A stretch of 53,712 nucleotides of DNA from Mucispirillum schaedleri. Lineage in GTDB: Bacteria > Chrysiogenota > Deferribacteres > Deferribacterales > Mucispirillaceae. Where the stretch lies: positions 1-53,712 of the forward strand of contig CASEIN010000009.1 of the NCBI GenBank assembly GCA_949287985.1. Reading direction: 5' to 3'. Of the stretch, positions 38,499 to 47,365 are shown piece by piece (position 1 is the first letter of the stretch; every line of letters starts with the position of its first letter). The position numbers and the translations under genes are program-made. The notes under the pieces are model-generated. The model was not told where the DNA came from and ran no database searches. It saw nothing but the letters and a program-made list of their open reading frames with translations.

Positions 38499-39392
38499 TT
38501 ATTTTGCCGTCATTTCAACTTTTAGATTTTTAATAGAATTTAAAAGTTTTCTATAACCTGACATATCTAGTGAATAAAGTGTATCCTTTAATGATATATT
38601 ATCCTGTTCATTTAATTTTACTGATATGCTGTTGCTGTTTAATAGGAATTTTTCAAGCTGAGTATAGTTAGATTTAGTAGAATTATCAGTATTAAGTGCT
38701 CTTTTATATACTGCATTATTTACTTTTGATTTTACTGCATCTACTTCTAGTTCAGAAATGGCTGCAAATTTTTCAAATACTTTATTTTTAAGCCCATTAT
38801 CAGTAAATGTTATGTAAAATGATGCAGGATTATGGACAATATTATTTATAATATTTTTTAAAGAGTCATCATAGGCATTTAATACTTTTAGGCTGCCTTT
38901 AATATGCCCTATATTATTTGATGTTATATCTATTGTAACAAAATTAAATTCTTTAGATTTTTTACCTAATGTATAACTAATTCTGCCTTTAAAATCTATT
39001 TTATCAAACCCTAAATCTGCAATAGTTTTGCCATAATCTTTAAATAAATTTGACTTATTATATAAAATTCCATCAGTAAAATCAGCCTGCACATTAGAAG
39101 GAACAGGACTGCTGGATACTATATGGTTAAATTCTGCCTTTTTTATATCCATTATTTTTTCATTGCTGCACGTTACAGAAATATCATTAATTATTAAGTG
39201 CCTGTTTATGATATTATAAGTAACACTGCCATAGTCTATTAAACAAATATCTTTAATACTTTCTGTAAAATCAGCTACTTTTGATTTAGCATTAGTATTT
39301 GCAAGAAAATAAAAAACAACAGGTAAGATTACCAAAAGCAACAGGACTATTACGAGAATAAATATAATTACTTTTTTCTTTGATGAAGCCAT
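38499..39392 (-). CDS. Unassigned membrane-anchored protein, 297 residues
   Basis: Not recognised. There is one strong N-terminal membrane helix (about residues 8-31) after a Lys-rich start. The rest is a long beta-rich extracytoplasmic region with alternating hydrophobic residues (HLIINDISVTC, KGRISYTLGK, IGHIKGSLKVL). This is the kind of pattern seen in AsmA-like or lipid-transfer-like proteins, though I would not assign it. Two cysteines (near 48 and 75) could form a disulfide. Confidence 0.7.
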   Translation of the reverse strand: MASSKKKVIIFILVIVLLLLVILPVVFYFLANTNAKSKVADFTESIKDICLIDYGSVTYNIINRHLIINDISVTCSNEKIMDIKKAEFNHIVSSSPVPSNVQADFTDGILYNKSNLFKDYGKTIADLGFDKIDFKGRISYTLGKKSKEFNFVTIDITSNNIGHIKGSLKVLNAYDDSLKNIINNIVHNPASFYITFTDNGLKNKVFEKFAAISELEVDAVKSKVNNAVYKRALNTDNSTKSNYTQLEKFLLNSNSISVKLNEQDNISLKDTLYSLDMSGYRKLLNSIKNLKVEMTAK

Positions 39393-39499
39393 GAAACACC
39401 TGAAAATTTAATATGTTACTGCATATACTATATGAGAGCATAGGAAATGTAAAGAACTTTATAATATATGCAGAAAAACAAGTGGACATTAAATAATAA

Positions 39500-39733
39500 T
39501 TATTTAATTTCTAATTTACGGGCATTATCACGTAGATTCTCCACTAATAATGAAAGTTCATCAATTGATTTATCCAAATCTGATAATGTTTGCTGTGCAG
39601 TATTTATTAAAGAGTATGATACTTTAATATCATTTGCTATGCTATACTCTTTATTCATAACCTCGTTCATGATATGCTCCATAATATTTTCATTATGGAT
39701 ATTAGTATGCAAAAGTTGTGCCAAATTACTCAT
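39500..39733 (-). CDS. Unassigned small helical protein, 77 residues
   Basis: GGAGG lies upstream of the ATG, and the composition suggests a coiled coil (SLINTAQQTLSDLDKSIDEL to LRDNARKLE). No membrane segment or known motif. It lies upstream of the 297-residue membrane protein on the same strand, about 108 bases away. Confidence 0.65.
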   Translation of the reverse strand: MSNLAQLLHTNIHNENIMEHIMNEVMNKEYSIANDIKVSYSLINTAQQTLSDLDKSIDELSLLVENLRDNARKLEIK

Positions 39734-39828
39734 AATTTTTTTCCTCCATGAATCTTATCGGCAAAAATATTTTTTTCTTAATTGAATTATTTAAAAATAA
39801 ATTATAATATACATTGAAAAGGTGATTT

Positions 39829-40680
39829 ATGGTTTATATTTCAGATAATATAATAGATGCAATTATTAAAGAAGATATGCCATATTCTGATATTACAACA
39901 GAAATTCTTGAAATAGGTAAAAAAGAGGGAAAAATTTTCTTTTATGCAAGAAATGAAGGGGTAGTATCAGGTGTGTTTATTGCAGTAAAGATATTTGAAA
40001 AATTAGGTGGGAAAGTAAATTTTTACCTGCAAGATGGTGAAAAAATTAAGGAAGGTGATTTAATATTAGAAGCTTTTGCAGCAGCAGAAATATTACATGC
40101 TGGGTGGAAAGCTGCCTTAAATTCAATGGAATATCTTTCTGGTATCTCATCATTATGCAGCAAGATGGTAGAAAAAAGCAGGAAAATAAATCATAATGTT
40201 ATGCTTGCTGCCACAAGAAAATCCATGCCTTTATCAAGGCAGCTTGTTACAATGGCTTTTCAGGCAGGTGGTGTAGTTCCTCACAGGCTTGGGCTTTCTG
40301 AAACTATTTTAATCTTTAAGCAGCACCTTGAATTTATTGGTGGTTTAGATAATCTTGAAAATGTAATAAAAAATACTAACCATAAAGCATATGAAAAAAA
40401 GATAATTTTAGAAACAGAAAATTATGATGACAGTATTAAGGCTTTAAAATATGACTTTATTTCAGGTTTGCAGCTTGATAAATTAAGTCCTGAGGAAGTA
40501 TCAGCTATTGTGGAAGAAAGAAATAAAGTTAATAAAAATTTAATAATTATTGCTGCTGGTGGAATAAATTTATCAAATGTAGAACAGTATGCAGCTACTA
40601 TGGTAGATGTAATTGTATCGTCATGTTTTTTTCATGCTAAACCACTAGATATTAAAGCAGTTATTAAAGAAACAAAGTGA
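39829..40680 (+). CDS. modD: ModD, NadC-like pyrophosphorylase
   Basis: A 283-residue protein of the quinolinate-phosphoribosyltransferase fold. ATRKSMPLSRQLVTMAF is the phosphoribosyl-binding region, and VVPHRLGLSETILIFKQH carries the HRLGLS signature of ModD rather than NadC (HRxGLxD). IIAAGGINLSNVEQYA is the closing barrel motif. ModD genes usually accompany molybdate transporters, but none is in this window. NadC activity is the alternative. AAGGTG precedes the ATG. Confidence 0.78.
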   Translation: MVYISDNIIDAIIKEDMPYSDITTEILEIGKKEGKIFFYARNEGVVSGVFIAVKIFEKLGGKVNFYLQDGEKIKEGDLILEAFAAAEILHAGWKAALNSMEYLSGISSLCSKMVEKSRKINHNVMLAATRKSMPLSRQLVTMAFQAGGVVPHRLGLSETILIFKQHLEFIGGLDNLENVIKNTNHKAYEKKIILETENYDDSIKALKYDFISGLQLDKLSPEEVSAIVEERNKVNKNLIIIAAGGINLSNVEQYAATMVDVIVSSCFFHAKPLDIKAVIKETK

Positions 40681-40699
40681 TTATTATTAAGGTGTAACA

Positions 40700-41593
40700 A
40701 TGGATAAAAAAACTTTTGCATTTATCATTGCGTTTTTTTCATTTTTAATTTGGGGTGCTTTAGTTATATACTGGCATCAGCTTTCAAGTGTAAATCCATT
40801 AGAAGTTGTGGCACACAGGGCAATATGGAGTTTAATATTTACTACATTTATTATAATATTTATGAGAAAAGCAGGGGAAGTAATAAGGGTATTTAAAAAT
40901 CCAAAAAATGTTATCCCTTTAATATTATCAAGTATTATTATTGCCAGTAACTGGGGGCTTTTTATATGGGCAGTTGCTCATGATAAAATCATAGAAAGCA
41001 GTATGGGTAACTATATTACCCCACTTTTAAATGTGGCAGCTTCAGCTATTATCTTTAAGGTGGTTTTAAATAAATACCAAAAATTATCAGTTTTACTTGC
41101 TTTAAGTGGTGTTGTATATATGATTATTATATATGGTAAAGTTCCATATATTGCCATATTTTTTGCCATTACATTTTGCACATATGGCATAATCAAAAAA
41201 TTAGTTAGAGCAAGTGCCGTTACTGGTTTATTTATTGAAACATTAATAATATCGATACCATCAGCAATTTATGTGCTTTATCTAATACATACAGGGGAGA
41301 GTGCAGTATTAAGAGGTGATAATTTTATTACAGCATTACTAGTGTGTGGTGGTATAGTTACAACACTTCCTTTATTAGGTTTTTCATACAGTGCCCAAAT
41401 TTTACATTTAAGCACCCTTGGTATATTGCAGTATATTACTCCAACCATAGCATTTTTACTGGGTGTATTTGTCTACCATGAATATTTTAGCACAAATATG
41501 CTTATAACATTTATATTAATATGGACAGGGCTTGTAATATATTCAGTAGATGGAATTTATCAGTTAAAAAAATCAATGAAAGAACATAAATAA
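40700..41593 (+). CDS. rarD: RarD-type EamA/DMT transporter
   Basis: A 297-residue inner-membrane protein with ten predicted helices in two EamA repeats. FLIWGALVIYWHQLSSVNPLEVVAHRAIWS is the typical RarD start (shown in part), followed by NWGLFIWAV and the GNYITPLLNV motif. LLGFSYSAQILHLSTLGILQ and YITPTIAFLLGVFVYHE belong to the second repeat. Substrate unknown. AAGGTG lies before the ATG, and it follows modD by 19 bases, so the two may share a transcript. Confidence 0.9.
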   Translation: MDKKTFAFIIAFFSFLIWGALVIYWHQLSSVNPLEVVAHRAIWSLIFTTFIIIFMRKAGEVIRVFKNPKNVIPLILSSIIIASNWGLFIWAVAHDKIIESSMGNYITPLLNVAASAIIFKVVLNKYQKLSVLLALSGVVYMIIIYGKVPYIAIFFAITFCTYGIIKKLVRASAVTGLFIETLIISIPSAIYVLYLIHTGESAVLRGDNFITALLVCGGIVTTLPLLGFSYSAQILHLSTLGILQYITPTIAFLLGVFVYHEYFSTNMLITFILIWTGLVIYSVDGIYQLKKSMKEHK

Positions 41594-41656
41594 AGAAAAA
41601 ATATATTGGTTTACAGGGAATAAAATAATAAATTTTTAAAAATTTATTTCTAATTG

Positions 41657-41685
41657 TTGCATTTATTGATTTATTAATCTATACT
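41657..41685 (+). promoter_or_regulatory. Possible promoter of the motility operon
   Basis: TTGCAT (41657-41662, a poor -35) and TATACT (41680-41685, a good -10) are 17 bases apart and 61 bases before flhF. No FliA-type or sigma-54 GG/GC element is convincing here. Confidence 0.35.
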
Positions 41686-41734
41686 ATATACTGAAGTAGT
41701 GTTTTAAATGCTATTATGAAGAAGTGGCAAGGAG

Positions 41735-41758
41735 TTTTATCTTTATATGAAGATAAAA
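41735..41758 (+). promoter_or_regulatory. Hairpin enclosing the flhF start codon
   Basis: A 9-bp stem TTTTATCTT/AAGATAAAA (41735-41743 with 41750-41758) with the loop TATATG ending in the ATG. It follows immediately after the AAGGAG site (41729-41734), which is 12 bases from the ATG. It could tune translation, though eight of the nine pairs are A-T. Confidence 0.45.
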
Positions 41759-43342
41759 AAATATGAAGTAACAGACATGAAGGAAGCCCTGCGTATGATA
41801 AAAGAGGATTTAGGTCCTGATGCTGTAATTTTATCTACACGTAAGGTTATGAAAAGTAATAACTTTGGTCTTTTTGCTCGCCCTGTTTTAGAAGTTACTG
41901 CCGCTGTTGAATATGATGGTATGCCAGCAGCCAGAAAGAAAACATCATTTCAACCAACTGCACGCAGGGAGTCTACTCAAAGTGATTTTGGTTATGATGC
42001 ATATCCTTCTGCCTATGCAACTGTTACTAAAAAACAGGCTGCTAGAAAGCCTGTTGCACCTGTAGAAAAGCCTATGCCACAGGTAGCTCGTAAGCCTAAA
42101 ACGGTGGTTGAGCATACTGGTTATGGTCCTTATGCTCATCAAAATAGTTATAATATGCAAGATGATTATTTATCAGAAGCCATGGCTGAAGCAGGGATTA
42201 CTGATGATGAGCCATTTTACGCTCCACCTGCTAGAAAAAGAAAAGTGCAGGAAGATGATTTAATGCCTGCATATATGCCTGAAGCAGAAGAAGAATATTA
42301 TGAGCCTGTTAGAAAACCTCAGAAAAAAGAAAAGTATGAGGAGTCTGTTGTTGAAAAAAGTATTTCAAGAGAGGAAGAAATAAGAAAGCAGGCAGAAATT
42401 AATGCAGAACGAATGGCTGCTGTTATAAAGGCTGTTGGGCTTGATAAGTTTACAAGCCTTTTAGATGATATTGGTGATATTAAAAAACAGCTTACTTCCA
42501 TGCAGAATAATATAAATGACAATATAGCTGTTGATTTACCTGCAAAATTAAAAGATTATCATGCTTTATTTATAAAAAATGGTGTAGATGACATTATATC
42601 TTACCGATTATTAAAAGAAATAGAGATGAAGATAGATGGTAAGGAAGCCACACCAGTGCAGATAAAAAGTATAGCTGTGGATAAACTGGCAGAGCTTATA
42701 CCACTTGAAAGAAATTATGCTGAAGTGATGACTAGTAAAATAATTGCTTTGGCAGGTCCAACTGGTGTTGGTAAAACTACTACTATTGCAAAGATAGCAG
42801 CGTCGCTTACATTAAAATACGGCAAAAAAGTTTGCCTTATCACTGTTGATAATTTTAGAATAGGTGCTGTGGAGCAGTTAAAAACATATGCTGAAATAGT
42901 TAACCTTCCACTATATGTTGCAACAAGCCCGGAAGAGCTTGCAAGAATTATTGCAAAAGTAAAAGGTAAGTATGACAGTATTCTTATAGATTCTATGGGG
43001 AGAGGCCAGTTTGATGTGGAGCAGATAGCAGGTATAAGGTCATTTTTCCAAGTGGATTCAAGGATTACAACGGCATTAGTGCTTTCTATGGCATCAAACC
43101 ATATAGAGCTTTATGATACATTTGACAGGTATGAAGTCTTAAAACCTGATTATTTGATTTTTACAAAGCTGGACGAAACGAAATATTTTGGTCCATTAAT
43201 AAATATTCCTATTAAAAAGAAACTTCCATTATTGCTTGTTACAACAGGGCAAAACGTTCCAGATGATATGGAAGTTCCAGATGGCAAGAAAATTGCTAGA
43301 AGAATGTTACAGGAAATACCTACATTATGGAGCGACAAATGA
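41747..43342 (+). CDS. flhF: Flagellar biosynthesis GTPase FlhF
   Basis: An SRP-type GTPase that sets flagellar position and number, 531 residues. The start MKIKKYEVTDMKEALRMI followed by LGPDAVILSTRKV is the family's typical N-terminal domain. Residues about 65-215 form a low-complexity basic/acidic linker. The NG domain holds the P-loop GPTGVGKTTTIAKIA near residue 337, then CLITVDNFRIGAVEQL, and FTKLDETKYFGP. It heads the flhF-flhG-fliA gene block. The SD-to-ATG spacing is long and the ATG sits in a hairpin loop (separate entry). Confidence 0.95.
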   Translation: MKIKKYEVTDMKEALRMIKEDLGPDAVILSTRKVMKSNNFGLFARPVLEVTAAVEYDGMPAARKKTSFQPTARRESTQSDFGYDAYPSAYATVTKKQAARKPVAPVEKPMPQVARKPKTVVEHTGYGPYAHQNSYNMQDDYLSEAMAEAGITDDEPFYAPPARKRKVQEDDLMPAYMPEAEEEYYEPVRKPQKKEKYEESVVEKSISREEEIRKQAEINAERMAAVIKAVGLDKFTSLLDDIGDIKKQLTSMQNNINDNIAVDLPAKLKDYHALFIKNGVDDIISYRLLKEIEMKIDGKEATPVQIKSIAVDKLAELIPLERNYAEVMTSKIIALAGPTGVGKTTTIAKIAASLTLKYGKKVCLITVDNFRIGAVEQLKTYAEIVNLPLYVATSPEELARIIAKVKGKYDSILIDSMGRGQFDVEQIAGIRSFFQVDSRITTALVLSMASNHIELYDTFDRYEVLKPDYLIFTKLDETKYFGPLINIPIKKKLPLLLVTTGQNVPDDMEVPDGKKIARRMLQEIPTLWSDK

Positions 43343-44184
43343 CAGATCAGGCATTTACATTAAGAAGAAGAGCGTGGGAAGCTAACAGGAACAGCCATTA
43401 TATTGCAGTTTCCAGTGGAAAAGGCGGTGTAGGTAAGACTAATTTTACTGTTAACTTTGCATGTCAGCTGGCAAATCTTGGCAAGAAAGTTCTTGTATTT
43501 GATGCAGACTTAGGGCTTGCCAATGTGGATATTATGTTATCACTTTCTGTTACTGCAACTATTAAGAAATATCTTGAAGGCAGAGCAAGTATTGATGATA
43601 TATTGAAAAAAGATATATATGGGTTTGATGTTTTTCCAGCGTCTAGTGGTTTTATGGAGCTTGCTCATTTATCTGATGAAGATTTTGATAAAATATTCAA
43701 TATATTTATAACTTTAGATGACAGATATGATTTTATTATTTTTGATACTGGAGCAGGTATATCAGATGCTGTAGTTAGGTTTAGTTCAATATCAGACACT
43801 GTTATTGTAGTAACTCAGCCAGAGCCTACTGCTATTACAGATGCTTATGCATTTATGAAAGTTGTTAGGCAGGCATATGACATTAAGCTAATTAATGTTG
43901 TATTTAACAGGGTAGATGATATACAAAATTCAGACAATGTGTTTGCAAGTCTTAAAAATGTAGCATCAAAATTTTTAAATATGGATTTACGTTTATTAGG
44001 ACACTTACGAGATGATAAAAATGTTCGTAAAGCAATAAGAGCACAAAAACCTGTTAGTATAATTGATCCGAAAACTGCATTTTCAAAAGATATTCAAGAA
44101 TGTGCAAGGCGTTTTATTGGTGCACCTTTAGAAAAACAAAAAAGTGCCAATGTTTATAATCTATTTAAGGGGGTGTTTAAATGA
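43339..44184 (+). CDS. flhG: MinD-like ATPase FlhG (FleN)
   Basis: A MinD/ParA-type ATPase that limits flagellar number together with FlhF. I choose ATG 43339, which has GGAG seven bases upstream and overlaps the flhF stop as ATGA; the in-frame ATG 43327 has no site. The protein is 281 residues. The deviant Walker A is SSGKGGVGKTNFTVN. Other motifs are FDADLGLANVDIML and FDTGAGISDAV. The activator residue Gln/Asp region of FleN near the N-terminus (TDQAFTLRR) is plausible. It is tightly coupled to the next small gene. Confidence 0.93.
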   Translation: MTDQAFTLRRRAWEANRNSHYIAVSSGKGGVGKTNFTVNFACQLANLGKKVLVFDADLGLANVDIMLSLSVTATIKKYLEGRASIDDILKKDIYGFDVFPASSGFMELAHLSDEDFDKIFNIFITLDDRYDFIIFDTGAGISDAVVRFSSISDTVIVVTQPEPTAITDAYAFMKVVRQAYDIKLINVVFNRVDDIQNSDNVFASLKNVASKFLNMDLRLLGHLRDDKNVRKAIRAQKPVSIIDPKTAFSKDIQECARRFIGAPLEKQKSANVYNLFKGVFK

Positions 44185-44387
44185 TTACATCTCTTAAATA
44201 TTATCCCATATTAGTTGCATCAATTGTTATGATGGCATCATTTTTATTTAAAGTTCTTTTGGTGCCTGATTTAAAGGTAACATATTTTGCAAGGGATATA
44301 ATATTATTTTTTATAGTTTATTATGTTGTAAAAGTTTTAACAAATAGTCTTGCCAGAATATTAAAAAATTACTGGAAAATACTGTAG
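44181..44387 (+). CDS. Small membrane protein between flhG and fliA
   Basis: A 68-residue protein with two predicted membrane helices (about 8-28 and 35-56) and a basic tail ARILKNYWKIL. The ATG overlaps the flhG stop by four bases, and AAGGGGG lies nine to ten bases upstream, so it is very likely translated. I do not recognise the family. Its position in the flagellar regulatory block suggests a role in motility or polar assembly, by context only. Confidence 0.75.
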   Translation: MITSLKYYPILVASIVMMASFLFKVLLVPDLKVTYFARDIILFFIVYYVVKVLTNSLARILKNYWKIL

Positions 44388-44406
44388 TTAGGCTTAGGAG
44401 AGTTTG

Positions 44407-45120
44407 GTGGAAAAGTTCACTGAGGAGGAAAAGCAGAATATTGTGGCAGAATTTCTGCCTAAAATTAAGTCTTGGACCATTAGGCTAAAAGGCACGCTGC
44501 CTGATAGTGTTGATGTTGATGACTTATTTTCTGCTGCATCTATTGGGCTTATAGAATCAATGGATAGGTTTGATAAAAGCCGAAATGTAAGTTTTAGTAC
44601 GTATGCAGAAAGACGTATAAAAGGTGCTATTCTTGATTCGCTGCGTAATCTTGATTTCTTACCAAGAAATGTTAGAACTAGATTAAAAGCGCTTGATGCT
44701 GCCGTTAATGAATTAGCAGGTAAACTTGGTAGAAAGCCAACTATTCAAGAGATTATTGATAATACTGAATATAATGAAGAAGATATTTATCGTCTTATGG
44801 GTTTACAAGAAAATGAAAAAATGCTATCATTAGATGAAACTGTTGGTGATAGTGATGATGCAAGTCTTGTAGATTTTGTTAAAAGCACAGGATTAACCCC
44901 AGAAGATGAGGTTATGAAAAACAACTTAACAGAAAAAATGGCAGAGGAAATAGATAAACTATCTGATAAAGAGCGTCAAGTAGTTACTCTTTATTATTAT
45001 GAAGAATTGACTATGAAAGAGGTTGCAGAAGTTTTAGATATTACTGAGTCTAGGGTATCACAAATTCACACATCAGCTATGCAGAAGCTTAAGAGGAGGC
45101 TAAAAGATATCTATGAATAA
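44407..45120 (+). CDS. fliA: Flagellar sigma factor FliA (sigma-28)
   Basis: An RNA polymerase sigma factor for late flagellar genes, 237 residues from GTG 44407. That GTG is six bases after AGGAG; a TTG three bases earlier is too close. Region 2 reads DVDDLFSAASIGLIESMDRF and VSFSTYAERRIKGAILDSLR. Region 3 is GRKPTIQEI. Region 4 has the helix-turn-helix TMKEVAEVLDITESRVSQIH. An anti-sigma FlgM is not in the window. cheB begins within its last codons. Confidence 0.94.
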   Translation: MEKFTEEEKQNIVAEFLPKIKSWTIRLKGTLPDSVDVDDLFSAASIGLIESMDRFDKSRNVSFSTYAERRIKGAILDSLRNLDFLPRNVRTRLKALDAAVNELAGKLGRKPTIQEIIDNTEYNEEDIYRLMGLQENEKMLSLDETVGDSDDASLVDFVKSTGLTPEDEVMKNNLTEKMAEEIDKLSDKERQVVTLYYYEELTMKEVAEVLDITESRVSQIHTSAMQKLKRRLKDIYE

Positions 45121-46246
45121 AATTAAAATCTTAATTGTAGACGATTCTATATTTATGAGAAAAGCACTAGAAACTCTGTTGTCAGGCGAGCCTGATATGG
45201 AGATTGTTGGTATGGCAAAAAATGGTTTAGAAGCTATTGAAATGGCAGAGCAGTTTAAACCAGATGTTATTACAATGGATATAGAAATGCCTACTATGGA
45301 CGGTATTACTGCACTTGAGCGTATTATGAAGTCAAACCCAACACCAGTTATTATGGTAAGCTCACTTACTAAAGAAGGTGCAGATGCTACTTTAAAAGCG
45401 TTAGATTTAGGTGCTGTAGATTTTATGACAAAAGATTCTCAATCTTTTGGTGGTGCTGATATTGAAAAAGGGCTTAAAGATAAAATTAGAAAATTTGCTA
45501 AAAATAAAGGTCTTGTAAGGCTTTTGACTCATGCTGCTCCAAGTGCTGCAACTTCAAGCCAGCCTTTTAAGATTCCAGCAGCTACTCCTCATATTCATAC
45601 AACAAATATAGCAACTCCATTTGCTCATGCAACACATGCAGATGGCACAACAAGAGTTGTTGTAAATAAAACAGGTATTAAAAAAGTTGTGGCATTAGGC
45701 ACATCAACTGGTGGACCACAGTCACTTCAAAAAGTAATACCATTATTACCTGCTGATTTAGGTGTTCCTGTTGTAATTACACAACATATGCCGCCTAATT
45801 TTACGCAGTCATTAGCTACAAGGCTTAATACACTTTCAAAAGTAGAAGTTGTAGAAGCTCAAGGAAAAGAAAAACTTGAACCAAATGTTGTATATATTGC
45901 AAAAGGAGGTTTTCACTTAAAATTCCAAAAAGTTGGAGCATCAGTATATACAGAGCTTTCTACAGAGCCAAGTGATGTTTTTAATATACCGGGTGTTGAT
46001 GTAATGGTTGATTCTATTGCAGAAATATATGGAAAAGAATGTCTTGGTGTTATTATGACAGGTATGGGAAGTGATGGCTGTAAAGGTCTTAAAAATTTAA
46101 AAAATATGGGTGGCACAATTATTGCACAAAATGAGCCATCATGTATTGTATATGGTATGCCGCGTGCTGTTGTTGATGCAGGTATTGCTGATGAAATAGT
46201 TCCACTTGATGAAATAGCAGCAAGAATTACGTATCATGTTAAATAA
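45113..46246 (+). CDS. cheB: Chemotaxis protein-glutamate methylesterase CheB
   Basis: It removes methyl groups from chemoreceptors and deamidates glutamines for adaptation. The protein is 377 residues. The receiver domain (1-120) has DD at 10-11, phospho-acceptor Asp56 (TMDIEMPTMDG) and the conserved SSLTKEGA segment. A linker at 130-185 is rich in Ala, Thr and His. The esterase domain has the catalytic Ser in LGTSTGGPQ, His in ITQHMPPNF and Asp in MTGMGSDG. It overlaps fliA by eight bases. cheR is not in the window. Confidence 0.96.
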   Translation: MNKIKILIVDDSIFMRKALETLLSGEPDMEIVGMAKNGLEAIEMAEQFKPDVITMDIEMPTMDGITALERIMKSNPTPVIMVSSLTKEGADATLKALDLGAVDFMTKDSQSFGGADIEKGLKDKIRKFAKNKGLVRLLTHAAPSAATSSQPFKIPAATPHIHTTNIATPFAHATHADGTTRVVVNKTGIKKVVALGTSTGGPQSLQKVIPLLPADLGVPVVITQHMPPNFTQSLATRLNTLSKVEVVEAQGKEKLEPNVVYIAKGGFHLKFQKVGASVYTELSTEPSDVFNIPGVDVMVDSIAEIYGKECLGVIMTGMGSDGCKGLKNLKNMGGTIIAQNEPSCIVYGMPRAVVDAGIADEIVPLDEIAARITYHVK

Positions 46247-46330
46247 AATAAATTAATTGACTAATTAGTAAAAATAATTGTATTATAAAATGGTGCTGAA
46301 GAAAATGGTGCTAAGTATTAAGGGTGAGTA

Positions 46331-47365
46331 ATGGCTGATATATTAAGTCAGGACGAAATTGATGCACTGTTATCTACCGTATCAGATGATTCTGGTGGTG
46401 GTGATGGTGATATAGGCGGTGGTGGAGATGATTTTGATGATTTCGGCCCCGATTTTGTCCCGAAAAAAATATCTGTATATGATTTTAGAAGGCCAGACAG
46501 GGTTTCAAAGGAGCAGTTAAGGTCTATTAGAAACCTGCATGATAAGTTTGCTAGAAATTTTAGTTCTAACTTATCAAGTTTTTTAAGGACAATTACAGAT
46601 ATTTCCCTTGTTGGTGTTGACCAGATGACTTATGGTGAGTTTTTAATGTCGCTGCCAGACCCTACAAGCTTTAATATTATATCAATGATACCATTACAGG
46701 GTAATGCTGTATTAGAAATTAATCCGTCATTAATCTTCCCAATAGTAGATAAACTTTTGGGTGGGCAGGGGCAGCCGCTTTTCCATGTAAGGGAGCTTAC
46801 ACCACTGGAAATGACAATAATTGACAGTATTATCACATTAATACTAAAAGATTTAGAAGATGTTTGGAAACAGATTATACCGAATGTTAGGCTGAAAAAG
46901 GAATTAAGCGAAAACAGCCCGCACGTTATACAAATTGTTGCTCAAAATGAGGTTGTTGTTCTGGTAGTATTTGAAGTTAAATTTGGTGATGCTACTGGTA
47001 TGATGAATATATGCCTTCCTGCATTGATATTAGAGCCTATTCTTAATAAAATCAGTTCTCAAGACTGGTTAATAGGTGCTAAAAAAGGCAGGTCTGGTGA
47101 GTATGAATCTCGTATATTAGAGCTATTAGAAAATATTAATGTGCCACTAATTGTGGAGCTTGGTAGAACAAGATTAAAAGTGGGTGAGATATTAAATTTA
47201 AGAGAAAATGATACTGTTATATTAAGCAAAAAAGCAAAACGCCCACTTAATGTATATATTAGTAACAAACATAAATTTTTTGGAGCTTTAGGTATTCTTG
47301 GTATTAAAAAAGCTATCAAGATAACAAGAGCAACTACGGAGCAGGATGATGAAAGAAGCAGTTAA
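46331..47365 (+). CDS. fliM: Flagellar motor switch protein FliM
   Basis: A C-ring protein that binds CheY-P and sets rotation direction, 344 residues. The N-terminal CheY-binding peptide LSQDEIDALL is at residues 5-14, followed by a Gly/Asp linker. The middle CheC-like domain includes SLVGVDQMTYGEFLMSLPDP, and the C-terminal SpoA domain includes VELGRTRLKVGEILNLREND. It overlaps the next gene by 20 bases. Confidence 0.95.
   Translation: MADILSQDEIDALLSTVSDDSGGGDGDIGGGGDDFDDFGPDFVPKKISVYDFRRPDRVSKEQLRSIRNLHDKFARNFSSNLSSFLRTITDISLVGVDQMTYGEFLMSLPDPTSFNIISMIPLQGNAVLEINPSLIFPIVDKLLGGQGQPLFHVRELTPLEMTIIDSIITLILKDLEDVWKQIIPNVRLKKELSENSPHVIQIVAQNEVVVLVVFEVKFGDATGMMNICLPALILEPILNKISSQDWLIGAKKGRSGEYESRILELLENINVPLIVELGRTRLKVGEILNLRENDTVILSKKAKRPLNVYISNKHKFFGALGILGIKKAIKITRATTEQDDERSS

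Noticed and set aside
41723-41740. TGGCAAGGAGTTTTA before flhF as a sigma-54 promoter
   Set aside because: The -12 GC is missing and the sequence overlaps the ribosome binding site of flhF.
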